64,000 nucleotides of DNA. Origin: Skermanella sp. TT6 (lineage in GTDB: Bacteria; Pseudomonadota; Alphaproteobacteria; Azospirillales; Azospirillaceae). Below the pieces are notes generated by a model. It was not told the origin of the DNA, searched no databases, and saw only the letters and a list, made by a program, of their open reading frames with translations. The stretch spans positions 5,048,001-5,112,000 of the forward strand of contig NZ_CP067420.1 in the NCBI RefSeq assembly GCF_016653635.2. Reading direction: 5' to 3'. The translations under genes were made by a program, and so were the position numbers. Every line of letters starts with the position of its first letter. Positions within the stretch are counted from its first letter, which is position 1. Positions 1 through 13,617 of the stretch are shown here, in pieces.

Positions 1-19
1 CTTGCGCCGTGATGCCGGA

Positions 20-1279
20 TCAGACGTCCAGCAGGATGCGCTGCGGGTCCTCGATGCACTCCTTGACGCGGACCAGGAAGGTGACCGCTTCCTTGCCGTC
101 GATGATGCGGTGGTCGTAGCTCAGCGCCAGGTACATCATCGGGCGGATCTCGATCTTGCCGTTGACCACCATCGGGCGCTCCTGGGTCTTGTGCATGCCC
201 AGGATGGCCGACTGCGGCGGGTTGATGATCGGGGTCGACATCAGCGAGCCGTAGACGCCGCCGTTTGAGATCGTGAAGGTGCCGCCGGACAGCTCCTCCA
301 TGGACAGCTTGCCGTCCCTCGCCTTCTTGCCGAGCGCGCCGATGGTCTTCTCGACCCCGGCGAAGTTCAGCTTGTCGGCGTCGCGCACCACCGGAACCAC
401 CAGGCCGCTCGGCGTGCCGACGGCGACGCCGATGTCATAGTAGTTCTTGTAGATGATGTCGGTGCCCTCGATCTCGGCGTTGACCGCCGGGAGCTCCTGG
501 AGCGCCGTGATGCAGGCCTTCACGAAGAACGACATGAAGCCCAGCTTGACGCCGTGCTTCTTCTCGAACACGTCCTTGTAGGAATTGCGCACGGCCAGCA
601 GGTTGGTCATATCCACCTCGTTGAAGGTGGTCAGCATGGCCGCGGTGTCCTGGGCCTCCTTCAGGCGCTCGGCGATGCGCTGGCGCAGGCGCGTCATGCG
701 GACGCGCTCCTCCTGCTCGGCGCGGGCGCGCGGGCCGGCCGGAACGGCGGGCTTGGGCGCCGGCTTGGCCGCGGGGGCCGGAGCGGGGGCGGCCGGCATC
801 TGGGTCGGGCGGCTCTCCAGGTAGCGCAGCACGTCTTCCTTGGTCAGGCGGCCGTCCTTGCCGGTCGCCTGGATGTCCGACGCCTTCAGCTTGTTGTCGT
901 CGATCAGCTTGCGCACCGCCGGGGACAGGGTGTCGTGCTGCTCGGCTGCCGGAGCGGCGGGGGCCGCCGGCGCGGGGGCCGGGGCGGGTTCGGCCTTGGC
1001 TTCCGGCTTCGACTCCGCAGGCTTGGCGGCCGGGGCGCCGGCGCCGTCGGACAGGGTGCCCAGCAGGGCCCCGACCTCGACCGTGGCGCCTTCCTCGGCG
1101 ACGATCTCGGCCAGCGTGCCGGCGGAGGTGGCGTTGACCTCCAGCGTGACCTTGTCGGTTTCCAGTTCCAGCAGCGGCTCGTCCATGGCGACCGAGTCGC
1201 CGACCTTCTTCAGCCACTTCGCGACGGTGGCTTCGCTGACCGATTCACCGAGGACGGGGACCGTGATTTCCAGGGCCAT
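20..1279 (-). CDS. odhB: Dihydrolipoyllysine-residue succinyltransferase, E2 of 2-oxoglutarate dehydrogenase
   Basis: This is the E2 core of the 2-oxoglutarate dehydrogenase complex (TCA cycle, cytoplasm), which transfers the succinyl group from lipoate to CoA. The 419-residue protein has an N-terminal lipoyl domain with the lipoylated lysine in [11 protein letters not shown] (K43), an Ala/Pro-rich linker, an E3/E1-binding domain at about residues 115-150 ([15 protein letters not shown]) and a C-terminal acyltransferase domain ending in the catalytic SYDHRIIDG. Its length is normal for the family. It lies 87 bp downstream of sucA on the same strand as the last gene of sucC-sucD-sucA-odhB. The succinyl rather than acetyl specificity is inferred from the sucA neighbour. 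Confidence 0.97.
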   Translation of the reverse strand: MALEITVPVLGESVSEATVAKWLKKVGDSVAMDEPLLELETDKVTLEVNATSAGTLAEIVAEEGATVEVGALLGTLSDGAGAPAAKPAESKPEAKAEPAPAPAPAAPAAPAAEQHDTLSPAVRKLIDDNKLKASDIQATGKDGRLTKEDVLRYLESRPTQMPAAPAPAPAAKPAPKPAVPAGPRARAEQEERVRMTRLRQRIAERLKEAQDTAAMLTTFNEVDMTNLLAVRNSYKDVFEKKHGVKLGFMSFFVKACITALQELPAVNAEIEGTDIIYKNYYDIGVAVGTPSGLVVPVVRDADKLNFAGVEKTIGALGKKARDGKLSMEELSGGTFTISNGGVYGSLMSTPIINPPQSAILGMHKTQERPMVVNGKIEIRPMMYLALSYDHRIIDGKEAVTFLVRVKECIEDPQRILLDV

Positions 1280-1366
1280 GATTTCAAACCTTTTTATGTG
1301 AGCGGTTCGCTCGGTTTTGTTGGGAGGTGCGGGGGCGGCCGCAGGACGGCGCCCCCGCAGGTCCGG

Positions 1367-4297
<2,931 letters not shown>

Positions 4298-4308
4298 TTG
4301 TTAATGAC

Positions 4309-4380
4309 GCGGGCGTTGGCGCCCGCGCCCTCTTTCTGGCAAGGGTTTACGGCTCCGATGGGCCGGTCGGGGACCGGCCC
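4309..4380 (-). promoter_or_regulatory. Two hairpins in the sucD-sucA gap
   Basis: The 96-bp gap contains two GC-rich inverted repeats. One has a 9-bp stem at 4360-4368/4372-4380 with a 3-nt loop, 13 nt after the sucD stop. The other has a 7-bp stem at 4309-4315/4320-4326 with a TTGG loop, about 12 nt before the sucA start. Neither is followed by a T-run, so they look more like RNA-processing or differential-expression hairpins inside the operon than full terminators. The role is inferred. Confidence 0.4.
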
Positions 4381-4393
4381 GGGCTGATCGTCA

Positions 4394-5269
4394 TCAACCC
4401 TTCAGAGCCTTCAGCATGGTGCTGCCCAGGCTGGCCGGGCTGTCGGCAACGTGGATGCCGGCGGACTTCAGCGCCTCGACCTTGAAGTCGGCGGTGTCGT
4501 TGCCGCCGGAGATCACGGCGCCGGCATGTCCCATCCGGCGTCCCGGAGGAGCGGTGCGGCCGGCGATGAAGCCCACGACGGGCTTCTTCGTCTTGCTGTC
4601 CCTGAGGAATTCGGCTCCCTTGACCTCGGCGTCGCCGCCGATCTCGCCGATCATGATGATGCCTTCGGTCTCCGGATCGTCCAGGAACAGCTCCAGGCTG
4701 TCCACGAAGTTGGTGCCGTTGACCGGGTCGCCGCCGATGCCGATGCAGGTCGATTGCCCCAGGCCCGCCGCCGTGGTCTGCGCCACCGCCTCATATGTGA
4801 GCGTGCCGGAGCGGGAGACAACACCGATCTTGCCGCGGCGGTGGATGTGGCCCGGCATGATGCCGATCTTGCATTCGTCCGGGGTGATGACGCCCGGGCA
4901 GTTCGGACCGATCAGGCGGGTCTTGGAGCCGGCCAGGGCGCGCTTGACGGTCACCATGTCGAGGACGGGGATGCCCTCGGTGATGCAGACCACCAAGGCG
5001 ATCTCGGCGTCGATCGCCTCCAGGATCGCGTCGGCCGCGAACGGCGGCGGGACGTAGATCACGCTGGCGTTGGCGCCGGTGACATGGACGGCCTCGGCGA
5101 CGGTGTCGAACACCGGCAGGTCGAGGTGCTTGGTGCCGCCCTTGCCGGGGGTGACGCCGCCGACCATCTGCGTGCCGTAGGCGATCGCCTGCTCGGAGTG
5201 GAAGGTCCCCTGCGCGCCGGTGAAGCCCTGGCAGATGACTTTCGTTTGGGAATTGACGAGGACAGCCAT
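4394..5269 (-). CDS. sucD: Succinate-CoA ligase, alpha subunit
   Basis: This is the alpha subunit of succinyl-CoA synthetase, which carries the phosphohistidine intermediate in the TCA step from succinyl-CoA to succinate. The 291-residue protein has the N-terminal CoA-binding Rossmann domain ([20 protein letters not shown]) and the ligase domain with [20 protein letters not shown]. The active-site histidine lies in [13 protein letters not shown]. The start ATG directly abuts the sucC stop TAA with no intervening base, so the two subunits are almost certainly translationally coupled for 1:1 production. Confidence 0.98.
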   Translation of the reverse strand: MAVLVNSQTKVICQGFTGAQGTFHSEQAIAYGTQMVGGVTPGKGGTKHLDLPVFDTVAEAVHVTGANASVIYVPPPFAADAILEAIDAEIALVVCITEGIPVLDMVTVKRALAGSKTRLIGPNCPGVITPDECKIGIMPGHIHRRGKIGVVSRSGTLTYEAVAQTTAAGLGQSTCIGIGGDPVNGTNFVDSLELFLDDPETEGIIMIGEIGGDAEVKGAEFLRDSKTKKPVVGFIAGRTAPPGRRMGHAGAVISGGNDTADFKVEALKSAGIHVADSPASLGSTMLKALKG

Positions 5270-6466
<1,197 letters not shown>

Positions 6467-6576
6467 GGACGTCCGTCTATCTGATGGCGGCTATCTGGTG
6501 ACGGGTGGCAAACGAGGCACCCCGGCTTAAGAATACCTGGCCCGTTCCGTCCGGGTCGCGGGGGTGCCGGCCGCTC

Positions 6577-6605
6577 AGTCTAGCACCCCCCGCGCCCCGA
6601 TTGAA
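6577..6605 (-). promoter_or_regulatory. Possible promoter of sucCDA-odhB
   Basis: On the minus strand TTCAAT (6600-6605) and TAGACT (6577-6582) are separated by 17 bp, and TGC immediately precedes the -10 element. This lies downstream of the mdh terminator hairpin and 111 bp upstream of the sucC start. The match is only moderate (3/6 and 4/6 to sigma-70 consensus), so it is a candidate only. Confidence 0.3.
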
Positions 6606-6651
6606 CCGGGCCCGGCCGTACCGGCTATGCCGGGCGGCCAGTCGGGATACG

Positions 6652-6676
6652 AAAAAGGCCGCCCGGAGCGGCGGCC
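6652..6676 (-). terminator. Rho-independent terminator after mdh
   Basis: Read on the minus strand, a perfect 7-bp G+C stem (GGCCGCC/GGCGGCC at 6670-6676 and 6657-6663, 6-nt loop) is immediately followed by five T residues. It begins 15 bp after the mdh stop codon. This is a classic intrinsic terminator and implies that sucC downstream is transcribed separately. Confidence 0.8.
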
Positions 6677-6691
6677 TCCCGAAGGCCGCTG

Positions 6692-7891
<1,200 letters not shown>

Positions 7892-7936
7892 TTAAGGTTT
7901 GGATGGTAATACCAAATCTGGCTGAGGAGATCGCTC

Positions 7937-8338
7937 ATGTCGACCTGGACTTCCCGCTTGTGCGGTGCGGCGGCACTGCTCGCCGCCGCGCTGCCGGTAC
8001 AAGCCCAAGTGGTATCACCATCGCCCGGGACGGCCCCCGATCCGGCCTCCCGGCAGGCCCAGCCGACCCCTCCCGCCTTCACCTCGGTGACCCCCGGCTC
8101 CGATGCCGCGGAAACCTTCGAATGCAGGTCCCTGCTGACTTTGCTGCGGGTCGACATCCCCTCCTGGGAGCGCGCGACCGCCTGGTTCCAGGAACCGTTC
8201 GTCCGGGACGAGCCGACGCTCGAACAGCTCGCCGCGCGCCAGCGCTGCTTCGACGTCACGGCCTCCCCGGTCGTGAGCTTCGAGGAAAACGTTCCGGTCG
8301 AGCGGCCGGTGGACCGGGTGCCGCGACCGGGCATGTGA
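7937..8338 (+). CDS. Small secreted protein of unknown function
   Basis: I do not recognise a family for this 133-residue protein. It has a clear signal peptide (positive N-terminus, hydrophobic CGAAALLAAALP, then VQA|QVV, cleavage after about residue 23), a Pro/Ala/Thr-rich linker to about residue 50 and a short C-terminal domain with two cysteines (FECRS and RQRCFDV), which could form a disulfide in the periplasm. A GAGGAG ribosome-binding site lies about 8 bp before the ATG. It stands alone between mdh and the sulfur-oxidation genes, pointing towards ccdA. That it is a real gene is inferred from the signal peptide and RBS. Confidence 0.6.
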   Translation: MSTWTSRLCGAAALLAAALPVQAQVVSPSPGTAPDPASRQAQPTPPAFTSVTPGSDAAETFECRSLLTLLRVDIPSWERATAWFQEPFVRDEPTLEQLAARQRCFDVTASPVVSFEENVPVERPVDRVPRPGM

Positions 8339-8577
8339 GGGGCGCCGGCCCCCACATAGGGCTCCCCGAGGGTCGGCCGGAAGGTCGTTCCGATGTGCTT
8401 CGGAGGCAGTTTCCGGTTGTGGCGGCAGATTGACGCAGTGCCCGAAAGTCGGCCGGATCGGGGGCAGTTTGGACAGATTTGTATAGCTTGCCGCCCTCCG
8501 GAAGCAACTTCCCGCCGAATGGCCGGCAGTTCCGGAAATCTTCGCATGGCAACCTGCCGGAGGGGCATCCCGCGGCC

Positions 8578-9345
8578 TCAGCCGATGCGGCCGAGCGCCG
8601 GCATCGCGTCGAGCAGCCACCCCGCGACCGCCGGCATGGTTCCCGACAGCATCAGCGCGCCGGTGCCGATCAGCGACAGGCCGATAACCCCTTCGACCAC
8701 CGGCATGTGCCGCCGCAGGCGCTTCGCGAGGCGGAGGAACGGCCGCACCACCAGGGCTGCGGCCAGGAAGGGAATGCCGATGCCGGCCGCGTAGACGGCG
8801 AGCAGCAGCGCGCCGCGCGCCGCGTCCGCCTCGCCGCCGGCGACGAACAGGATGGCGGCCAGCACCGGCCCCACGCAGGGCGTCCAGCCGAAGGCGAAGG
8901 CCAGCCCGACCAGATAGGCGCCGGCAAGGCTTCCGGCCGCCCTGCTCCCGGGATCGATCCGCCAGTCGCGGTACAGCGCGGTGACGCGGAACACGCCGAG
9001 ATAATGCAACCCGAGCAGGACGATCATCGCGCCGGCGATCCGGGACAGCGGCTCCAGATGGTCCGCGACCAAGCGGCCCAGCGCCGAGGCGGTGGCGCCC
9101 AGGGCCACGAAGACCGTGGCGAAGCCGAGGACGAAGGCCAGCGCCGCCGCGAAGACGCGCGCCTGGGTCCCCGGCGGCGGCCCGCCGCCCCCCTCCGCAT
9201 CCGTCCCTTCCCCGCCGGTCAGGCGGTCGAGCGAGACGCCGCCGAGAAAGCACAGGTAGGCCGGCACCAGAGGCAGCACGCAGGGCGAGGCGAAGCTCAG
9301 CAGGCCCGCCGCCAGCGCACCGGTCCAGGTGATGTCGATCCCCAT
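8578..9345 (-). CDS. CcdA/DsbD-family thiol transporter, SoxV-like
   Basis: This polytopic inner-membrane protein carries reducing equivalents from cytoplasmic thioredoxin to periplasmic thiol proteins. The 255-residue protein has the CcdA signature SFASPCVLPLVPAYLCFLGG in the first helix and the second conserved cysteine in FGWTPCVGPVL. About six hydrophobic segments are visible. An acidic/Gly-rich loop at about residues 47-60 is a small insertion. It is the last gene after soxY-soxZ-soxB, the position and family of SoxV, which keeps SoxY or periplasmic thioredoxins reduced in known Sox systems. A general role in cytochrome c maturation is the alternative. Confidence 0.88.
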   Translation of the reverse strand: MGIDITWTGALAAGLLSFASPCVLPLVPAYLCFLGGVSLDRLTGGEGTDAEGGGGPPPGTQARVFAAALAFVLGFATVFVALGATASALGRLVADHLEPLSRIAGAMIVLLGLHYLGVFRVTALYRDWRIDPGSRAAGSLAGAYLVGLAFAFGWTPCVGPVLAAILFVAGGEADAARGALLLAVYAAGIGIPFLAAALVVRPFLRLAKRLRRHMPVVEGVIGLSLIGTGALMLSGTMPAVAGWLLDAMPALGRIG

Positions 9346-9370
9346 CGGCGCGATCCCCGGAACCGGTGAC

Positions 9371-11059
9371 TCAGAAGCCGCTGACCTTGACCGTCTCGTT
9401 CTCCGGAATGTTCACGACCTGCCGGCGCTCGATGAAGCGGCGCACCAGGTCGTAGACCGGCGGCCCCTCCGTCCCCTCGTTCACCGAGGCCCAGCCGGCC
9501 ACGGCGTAGCTGGCCGAGGCGTCGATCGCCTGCCCGGTCCGCAGCAGCGTCAGGGCGCCGATCCGCTGCCCCATGGGCTTGGAGACGTCGATCGCGTAGC
9601 CCAGGCCGCCCACCCGCACCATGTCGCCGCCCTGCTGGTAATAGGGATCGGGGTTGAACAGGTTGTCGGCGACGTCTTCCAGGATGTCCTTGATCTGCGC
9701 CCCGCTCATCTGCATCCGGTAGGCCGCGGGATAGGTTATGGCCGTCTGGTTGTAGATGTCGTCCATGGTGATGTCCTGGCCGGGAAGCAGCGTGGCGCCC
9801 CAGCGGAAGCCCGGCGACAGCGAGATCTCGGCGTCCCGCTCCTCGATCAGCGCCCGGCAGATCAGGTCGTCCCAGGTGCCGTTGAAGTTGCCTCGCCGGT
9901 ACAGCAGCCCGTCGGTCCGTCCGACCACGCGGGAGATCTCGGACTTGAAGGGGGCCCGCAGCCCCTCGACCACCCCGGCCATGTCCGGATCGGGCGCGAT
10001 GGCGTCGGAGAAGACCGGGATCAGCTGGAACCGGTAGTCCTTGACCTCCCCGCCCCGCACGTCGAGATCCAGGCGCGACAGGAACTTTCCATGCGAGCCC
10101 GACGCCACGATCAGCGTCCTGCCGACCGGCACCACCGCCGGGACCGCGTCATGGGTATGGCCGGACAGCACCACGTCGATGCCGGCGACCCGGCTCGCCA
10201 GCTTGCGGTCCACGTCGAACCCGTTGTGCGACAGCAGCACGACCAGCCCGGCCCCCTCGGCCCGCGCCGCCTCCACATGCTTGCGGACGAGATCCTCGCG
10301 GATGCCGAACGACAGCGTCGGGTTCATGTAGCGCGGGTTCGCGACGGGGGTGTAGGGAAAGGCCTGGCCGACCACCGCGATCTTCACGCCGCCCCGCTCG
10401 TACATCTCGTAGGGCTTGAAGGCCTGCTCGTCCCACTCGGTATCCAGCACGTTGCCCGCGACGAAGGGGCAGCCCAGCTCCTCGATCAGCTCCTTGACCC
10501 GCTCGGTGCCGTAGGTGAACTCCCAGTGGAAGGTGCAGCCCTCGACGCCCAGCGCCTTCAGCGCCGCCGCCATGTCGCCGCCGCGGGTCTTCAGCGCCCC
10601 GTAGGATCCCTGCAGGCTGTCGCCGCCCTCCAGCAGCAGGGTCTTGCCCGGGCGTTCGGCGCGGATCGCCTTGACCAGGGTCGCCATGCGGTCCAGCCCG
10701 CCGACCCGGCCGTACTCCGCCGCCAGCCCGGCATAGCCCACGCTGGAGAAGGCATAGGCCTCGGCCGAGCCCTGCCGGATGCCGAACTTCTTCAGGAAGG
10801 CGTCGCCGGTGACGTGCGGCGCCACCCCGGCCGCCTCGCCGATGCCCAGGTTGACCGACGGCTCCCGGAAGAAGATCGGCACGAGCTGGGCATGGATGTC
10901 CGTGACGTGCAGCAGGGTCACCGTGCCGACGGGATCGAACCGGAGCAGCCCGTCCTGGGTGATGGCGCCCTCGGCGATGGCTTGGCTCAGCGAGCCGGAA
11001 AAGCCGGTCAGGGTGGTGGCGGCCGCTGCCACCTGCAGGAAATCGCGGCGATTGAACAT
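9371..11059 (-). CDS. soxB: Thiosulfohydrolase SoxB
   Basis: SoxB hydrolyses the sulfate group from the sulfane-sulfur conjugate on SoxY in the periplasm. The start at 11059 (562 residues) gives a twin-arginine leader, MFNRRDFLQVAAAAT; the longer frame adds 25 unrelated residues. It belongs to the dinuclear-manganese 5'-nucleotidase-like metallophosphatases: HVTDIHAQLVPIFF carries metal ligands, LLLEGGDSLQGS and LSHNGFDVD follow, and VVLSGHTHDAVP is the second histidine motif. The C-terminal 5'-nucleotidase-type domain is complete. It lies 71 bp downstream of soxZ, with ccdA/soxV following. Confidence 0.97.
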   Translation of the reverse strand: MFNRRDFLQVAAAATTLTGFSGSLSQAIAEGAITQDGLLRFDPVGTVTLLHVTDIHAQLVPIFFREPSVNLGIGEAAGVAPHVTGDAFLKKFGIRQGSAEAYAFSSVGYAGLAAEYGRVGGLDRMATLVKAIRAERPGKTLLLEGGDSLQGSYGALKTRGGDMAAALKALGVEGCTFHWEFTYGTERVKELIEELGCPFVAGNVLDTEWDEQAFKPYEMYERGGVKIAVVGQAFPYTPVANPRYMNPTLSFGIREDLVRKHVEAARAEGAGLVVLLSHNGFDVDRKLASRVAGIDVVLSGHTHDAVPAVVPVGRTLIVASGSHGKFLSRLDLDVRGGEVKDYRFQLIPVFSDAIAPDPDMAGVVEGLRAPFKSEISRVVGRTDGLLYRRGNFNGTWDDLICRALIEERDAEISLSPGFRWGATLLPGQDITMDDIYNQTAITYPAAYRMQMSGAQIKDILEDVADNLFNPDPYYQQGGDMVRVGGLGYAIDVSKPMGQRIGALTLLRTGQAIDASASYAVAGWASVNEGTEGPPVYDLVRRFIERRQVVNIPENETVKVSGF

Positions 11060-11130
11060 CGCTTCCGCCTCTTGGATGTGTCTTCTCTTGGACAGGCGCT
11101 CGGAGCGGGCGGCCGCTGGGGCCTCCCCGC

Positions 11131-11460
11131 TCAACCGACGGTGATTTCCTTGACGTCCCTGTAGACGGTGCCGTCGTCGTCGGTCCAGGCGAACTCGAAC
11201 TTGCCGCTCTCCTCCATCTTGACGAGGAAGGTGATGTACGGGTTGGCCGACAGGGACGGATAGAGGTCGGCCTTGAATACCTGCCGGCCGTTGAAGGTCG
11301 CGACGAAGCCGTTGATGATCTGGCGCGGGATCGGCTGCCCCTTGTCGTCCTTGCGCTGGCCCGACTCCATGGGGTGGGTGATCAGCGTCTTCACTTCCAG
11401 CAGTTCGCCCTTCGCTGCGGTCTTGGGCAGCTTGATCCGGGGCTTGGCGTCGATGGCCAT
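11131..11460 (-). CDS. soxZ: Sulfur-oxidation carrier subunit SoxZ
   Basis: SoxZ is the immunoglobulin-like partner of SoxY in the SoxYZ periplasmic carrier. At 109 residues it has the usual family length. Recognisable segments include VKTLITHPMESGQRKD, INGFVATFNGRQVF and FLVKMEESGKFEFAWTD. It has no signal peptide, as expected because SoxZ is exported together with SoxY by the Tat pathway. It follows soxY after a 96-bp gap that contains a short tandem repeat. Confidence 0.97.
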   Translation of the reverse strand: MAIDAKPRIKLPKTAAKGELLEVKTLITHPMESGQRKDDKGQPIPRQIINGFVATFNGRQVFKADLYPSLSANPYITFLVKMEESGKFEFAWTDDDGTVYRDVKEITVG

Positions 11461-11500
11461 GGTGGCACTCCTCGAATGGGTTGCGGCCGGCAGGCTGCGG

Positions 11501-11545
11501 CCGGGTCGGGACTTGACCGGGTCGGGACTTGACCGGGTCGGGACT
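11501..11545. repeat. 16-bp tandem repeat between soxY and soxZ
   Basis: Two complete copies (11501-11516 and 11517-11532) of the unit CCGGGTCGGGACTTGA and a 13-bp partial third copy (11533-11545) lie head to tail in the soxY-soxZ gap. They are exact where complete. The repeat probably arose by slippage. It lengthens the mRNA between two subunits that are normally tightly linked. Confidence 0.9.
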
Positions 11546-11556
11546 GGGCCGCGGGA

Positions 11557-12036
11557 TCAGCCGCCGCAGCCGCCGATGGTGACCTTGACCTCGGTCTTGT
11601 CGATGAAGACCGATCCGTCCTTCATCTCCGCGACCGCCCAGACGTTCTGCGTGGTCGACATGCGCATCCGGGTCGTGACCTCGGCCCGGCCGTTGGCCGG
11701 CGACAGGTGGAACGACGCGACTTCCGGGGCGGGATTGCCGTCGGCCATGATGTGGATGGCCTTGACGTGGTCGGCGTCGGTCATCGGGCTGTCCACGGTG
11801 ACCGCGACCGGCACTGTGTTCCCGTTCTCCGCGATCTCCGGCATCGTCAGCTTCACCCGGCCCGCCACGGGGGTCCGGTTGCCGATCAGGCTCGCCATGA
11901 ACTTGGTCGCCGCCTCGACCGTGGCATGGGCGGGCGGCGGCAGGAAGACCGTGCCCGCAGCGGCGATCACGCCGGCGCCGGCGGTGGCGAGCAGGCCGCG
12001 GCGGCTGATGCCGGCGGCCGGGGTCGAATTCGGCAT
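11557..12036 (-). CDS. soxY: Sulfur-oxidation carrier subunit SoxY
   Basis: SoxY is the periplasmic carrier on which thiosulfate or sulfide intermediates are covalently bound. The 159-residue protein has a twin-arginine leader (GISRRGLLATAGAG) and ends in the diagnostic swinging-arm motif VTIGGCGG, whose cysteine binds the sulfur intermediate. It is the first gene of soxY-soxZ-soxB-ccdA. The 166-bp upstream gap is shared with the divergent soxS-like gene and contains a candidate operator also found upstream of fccA. Confidence 0.98.
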   Translation of the reverse strand: MPNSTPAAGISRRGLLATAGAGVIAAAGTVFLPPPAHATVEAATKFMASLIGNRTPVAGRVKLTMPEIAENGNTVPVAVTVDSPMTDADHVKAIHIMADGNPAPEVASFHLSPANGRAEVTTRMRMSTTQNVWAVAEMKDGSVFIDKTEVKVTIGGCGG

Positions 12037-12139
12037 TGGTGCTTCCTCCTTACGGTTTCAGGGTTGAATCGGTTCGGCACGGAACAGCCTTCCGGGAAGC
12101 TTTCCGCCTTCCCCCGAACTCCATGCTGGCATTCGCTTT

Positions 12140-12163
12140 TATATTATGTTTCTCTTATATAAT
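12140..12163. promoter_or_regulatory. Candidate operator in the soxY/soxS divergent region (site A)
   Basis: TATATTAT (12140-12147), an 8-bp spacer, and TATATAAT (12156-12163) form an AT-rich element inside otherwise GC-rich DNA, about 104 bp upstream of soxY and 40 bp upstream of the divergent thioredoxin gene. The same arrangement with identical spacing occurs at 19627-19650 upstream of fccA, and the shared core CTCkTATATAAT matches at 11 of 12 positions. AT-rich dyads of this kind are typical targets of sulfide-responsive ArsR-family repressors (SoxR/BigR/SqrR). No such regulator lies in the window. It may overlap the -10 elements. Confidence 0.55.
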
Positions 12164-12202
12164 CCAGCATCAAAGACCGGCCATATGGAATAGGAAGCCG
12201 CC

Positions 12203-12553
12203 ATGATCGCCCGCGTCCTGAGCCTCCTCGCCTTCCTCCCGCTCCCCTTCGGGCCGTCGCTCGCCGCCGAGTTGGTGATGTTCGAAGCGGCGGGCTGCGT
12301 CTGGTGCGCGGCCTGGGACCGGCAGATCGGCCCCGTCTATCCGCTGACCGACGAGGGCCGGCGGGCGCCGCTGCGCCGCGTCGATCTCCACGGCCCCCGC
12401 CCGGACGACCTCAAGCCGATCACCGGGGTCGTCCATACGCCGACCTTCGTCCTGACCGAGGGCGGCCGTGAGGTCGGCCGCATCCGGGGCTACCCGGGCG
12501 AGGAATTCTTCTGGGCCATGCTGGGCGACCTGATCCGCAAGCTGGATCCCTGA
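12203..12553 (+). CDS. Periplasmic thioredoxin-fold protein, SoxS-like
   Basis: This 116-residue protein has a signal peptide (hydrophobic VLSLLAFLPLPF, cleavage after SLAA) and a thioredoxin-like active site FEAAGCVWCAAWDRQI (CVWC) followed by the cis-proline context VHTPTFVLTEGG. This matches the small thioredoxins of sox clusters (SoxS/SoxW type), which keep SoxYZ reductively active in Paracoccus. It is transcribed divergently from soxY behind the AT-rich site A, has an AGGAAG ribosome-binding site, and is followed 54 bp later by the HbpS-type gene. The SoxS assignment rests on the motif and neighbourhood. Confidence 0.82.
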   Translation: MIARVLSLLAFLPLPFGPSLAAELVMFEAAGCVWCAAWDRQIGPVYPLTDEGRRAPLRRVDLHGPRPDDLKPITGVVHTPTFVLTEGGREVGRIRGYPGEEFFWAMLGDLIRKLDP

Positions 12554-12607
12554 TCCTGCGCCGGCCGGGCCGAACATGCCGATCGATCCCAACAGGAAGG
12601 AAACACC

Positions 12608-13114
12608 ATGATGAAGCGCATCACCCTCGCGGCGGCCCTGCTGCTCGGCTTCGCCGCCTCTCCCGCCCAGCCCCGGGCCGAGGACGAGGCCCTCGTCACG
12701 TTCCGCAGCCTCAGCCCCTCGGTGGCCCTCGATCTCGCGCGGGCGGTCCTGGACAGCTGCCATCACAAGGGATTCCAGGTGGCCGTGGCGGTCGTCGACC
12801 GGTTCGGGACGCCCCAGGTCATGCTGCGCGACCAGTTCGCCGGTCCGCACACGCCGGACACCGCGACGGCCAAGGCCTGGACGGCGATCAGCTTCCGGTC
12901 CGACACCCTGAAGCTGGCGGCGTCCACCGCGGGCGATCAGCCCCAGTCGGGTGCCCGCTTCATCGCCGGCGCGGTCATGCTGGGCGGCGGGCTCCCGGTC
13001 GAGGCCGGCGGATCGATCGTCGGCGGCGTCGGCGTGTCCGGCGGCCCGTCGGGCGAGGCGGACGACGCCTGCGCGCGCACCGGGATAGCCGCGGTCGAGG
13101 ACAAGCTGTTCTGA
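12608..13114 (+). CDS. Secreted GlcG/HbpS-family haem-binding-type protein
   Basis: The 168-residue protein has a signal peptide (ITLAAALLLGFAASPAQPRAE) and a GlcG/HbpS domain: LARAVLDSCHHKGFQVAVAVVDRFGTP, then TAKAWTAISFRSDT and the Gly-rich turn GGGLPVEAGGSIVGGVGVSGG. Known members of this family bind haem or corrinoids or act as redox sensors; the exact ligand here is unknown. It follows the SoxS-like gene and has a strong AGGAAGGA ribosome-binding site, so the two probably form one unit. It converges on dsrE. Confidence 0.8.
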   Translation: MMKRITLAAALLLGFAASPAQPRAEDEALVTFRSLSPSVALDLARAVLDSCHHKGFQVAVAVVDRFGTPQVMLRDQFAGPHTPDTATAKAWTAISFRSDTLKLAASTAGDQPQSGARFIAGAVMLGGGLPVEAGGSIVGGVGVSGGPSGEADDACARTGIAAVEDKLF

Positions 13115-13116
13115 CC

Positions 13117-13132
13117 GCGGTCCCGGGACCGC
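13117..13132. terminator. 16-bp perfect palindrome between convergent genes
   Basis: GCGGTCCCGGGACCGC is perfectly self-complementary. It starts 2 bp after the HbpS-type gene stop and lies 14 bp from the dsrE stop on the other strand. It lacks a T-run on either side. It could act as a bidirectional transcript 3'-end hairpin, but this is inferred from position. Confidence 0.35.
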
Positions 13133-13146
13133 ATCCCCGGCGCGCC

Positions 13147-13617
13147 TCATGGCCGGACATAGACCCAGCCGGCCAGCTGGCGCTCGACGATCTCGGCGAC
13201 GCCGGCGGTCACCACCTCGACGCCGGGGATCAGGTCGGCGGGGGTGCGGTTCTGGGTCTTCATGGTGTTGGCGCAGCCGATGAAGGCGACGCCGTAGCGC
13301 ATCAGGCTGCGGATCCGCTCCGCCACCGGCGAGACGTCGGCGTAGAGCGCCTGCATGCCGGCGCCGAAGGCGACGATCACCACCTCGGCATTGTCCTGGC
13401 CGTAGAAGTCCTGGACGTTCACCGCATTGTAGAAAAGGTTGTTGATGTCCTTCTCGTCCGAGCTGGTCAGCTGCAGCAGCAGCCGGCGGGGAGCCTCCGG
13501 GCTCGGCTCCGGGCTGGCCAGCACGGTATCGGCCGACGCCGGAGCATGCCCCGCGCCGCCGAGAGCCGCCCCGGCCAGGACCAGGGCTGCCGTCAGGCGC
13601 CTGACCGCCGGTCCCAT
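13147..13617 (-). CDS. Exported DsrE-family protein
   Basis: This 156-residue protein has a signal peptide (LTAALVLAGAALGGAGHAPASA) and a DsrE/DsrF-like domain: RLLLQLTSSDEKDINNLFYNAVN, then EVVIVAFGAGMQALYAD and the cysteine region YGVAFIGCANTMKTQ. DsrE-family proteins act as sulfurtransferases or sulfur carriers through a conserved cysteine; the cysteine in IGCANT is the likely one. The ATG overlaps the soxD stop by one base (TGATG), so it is translationally coupled to soxD as the last gene of the fccA-to-dsrE unit. A periplasmic location is inferred from the leader. Confidence 0.85.
   Translation of the reverse strand: MGPAVRRLTAALVLAGAALGGAGHAPASADTVLASPEPSPEAPRRLLLQLTSSDEKDINNLFYNAVNVQDFYGQDNAEVVIVAFGAGMQALYADVSPVAERIRSLMRYGVAFIGCANTMKTQNRTPADLIPGVEVVTAGVAEIVERQLAGWVYVRP

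Noticed and set aside
8403-8535. Three occurrences of GGCAGTTyC-like words between the secreted-protein gene and ccdA
   Set aside because: Short, irregularly spaced and without shared flanks; could arise by chance.
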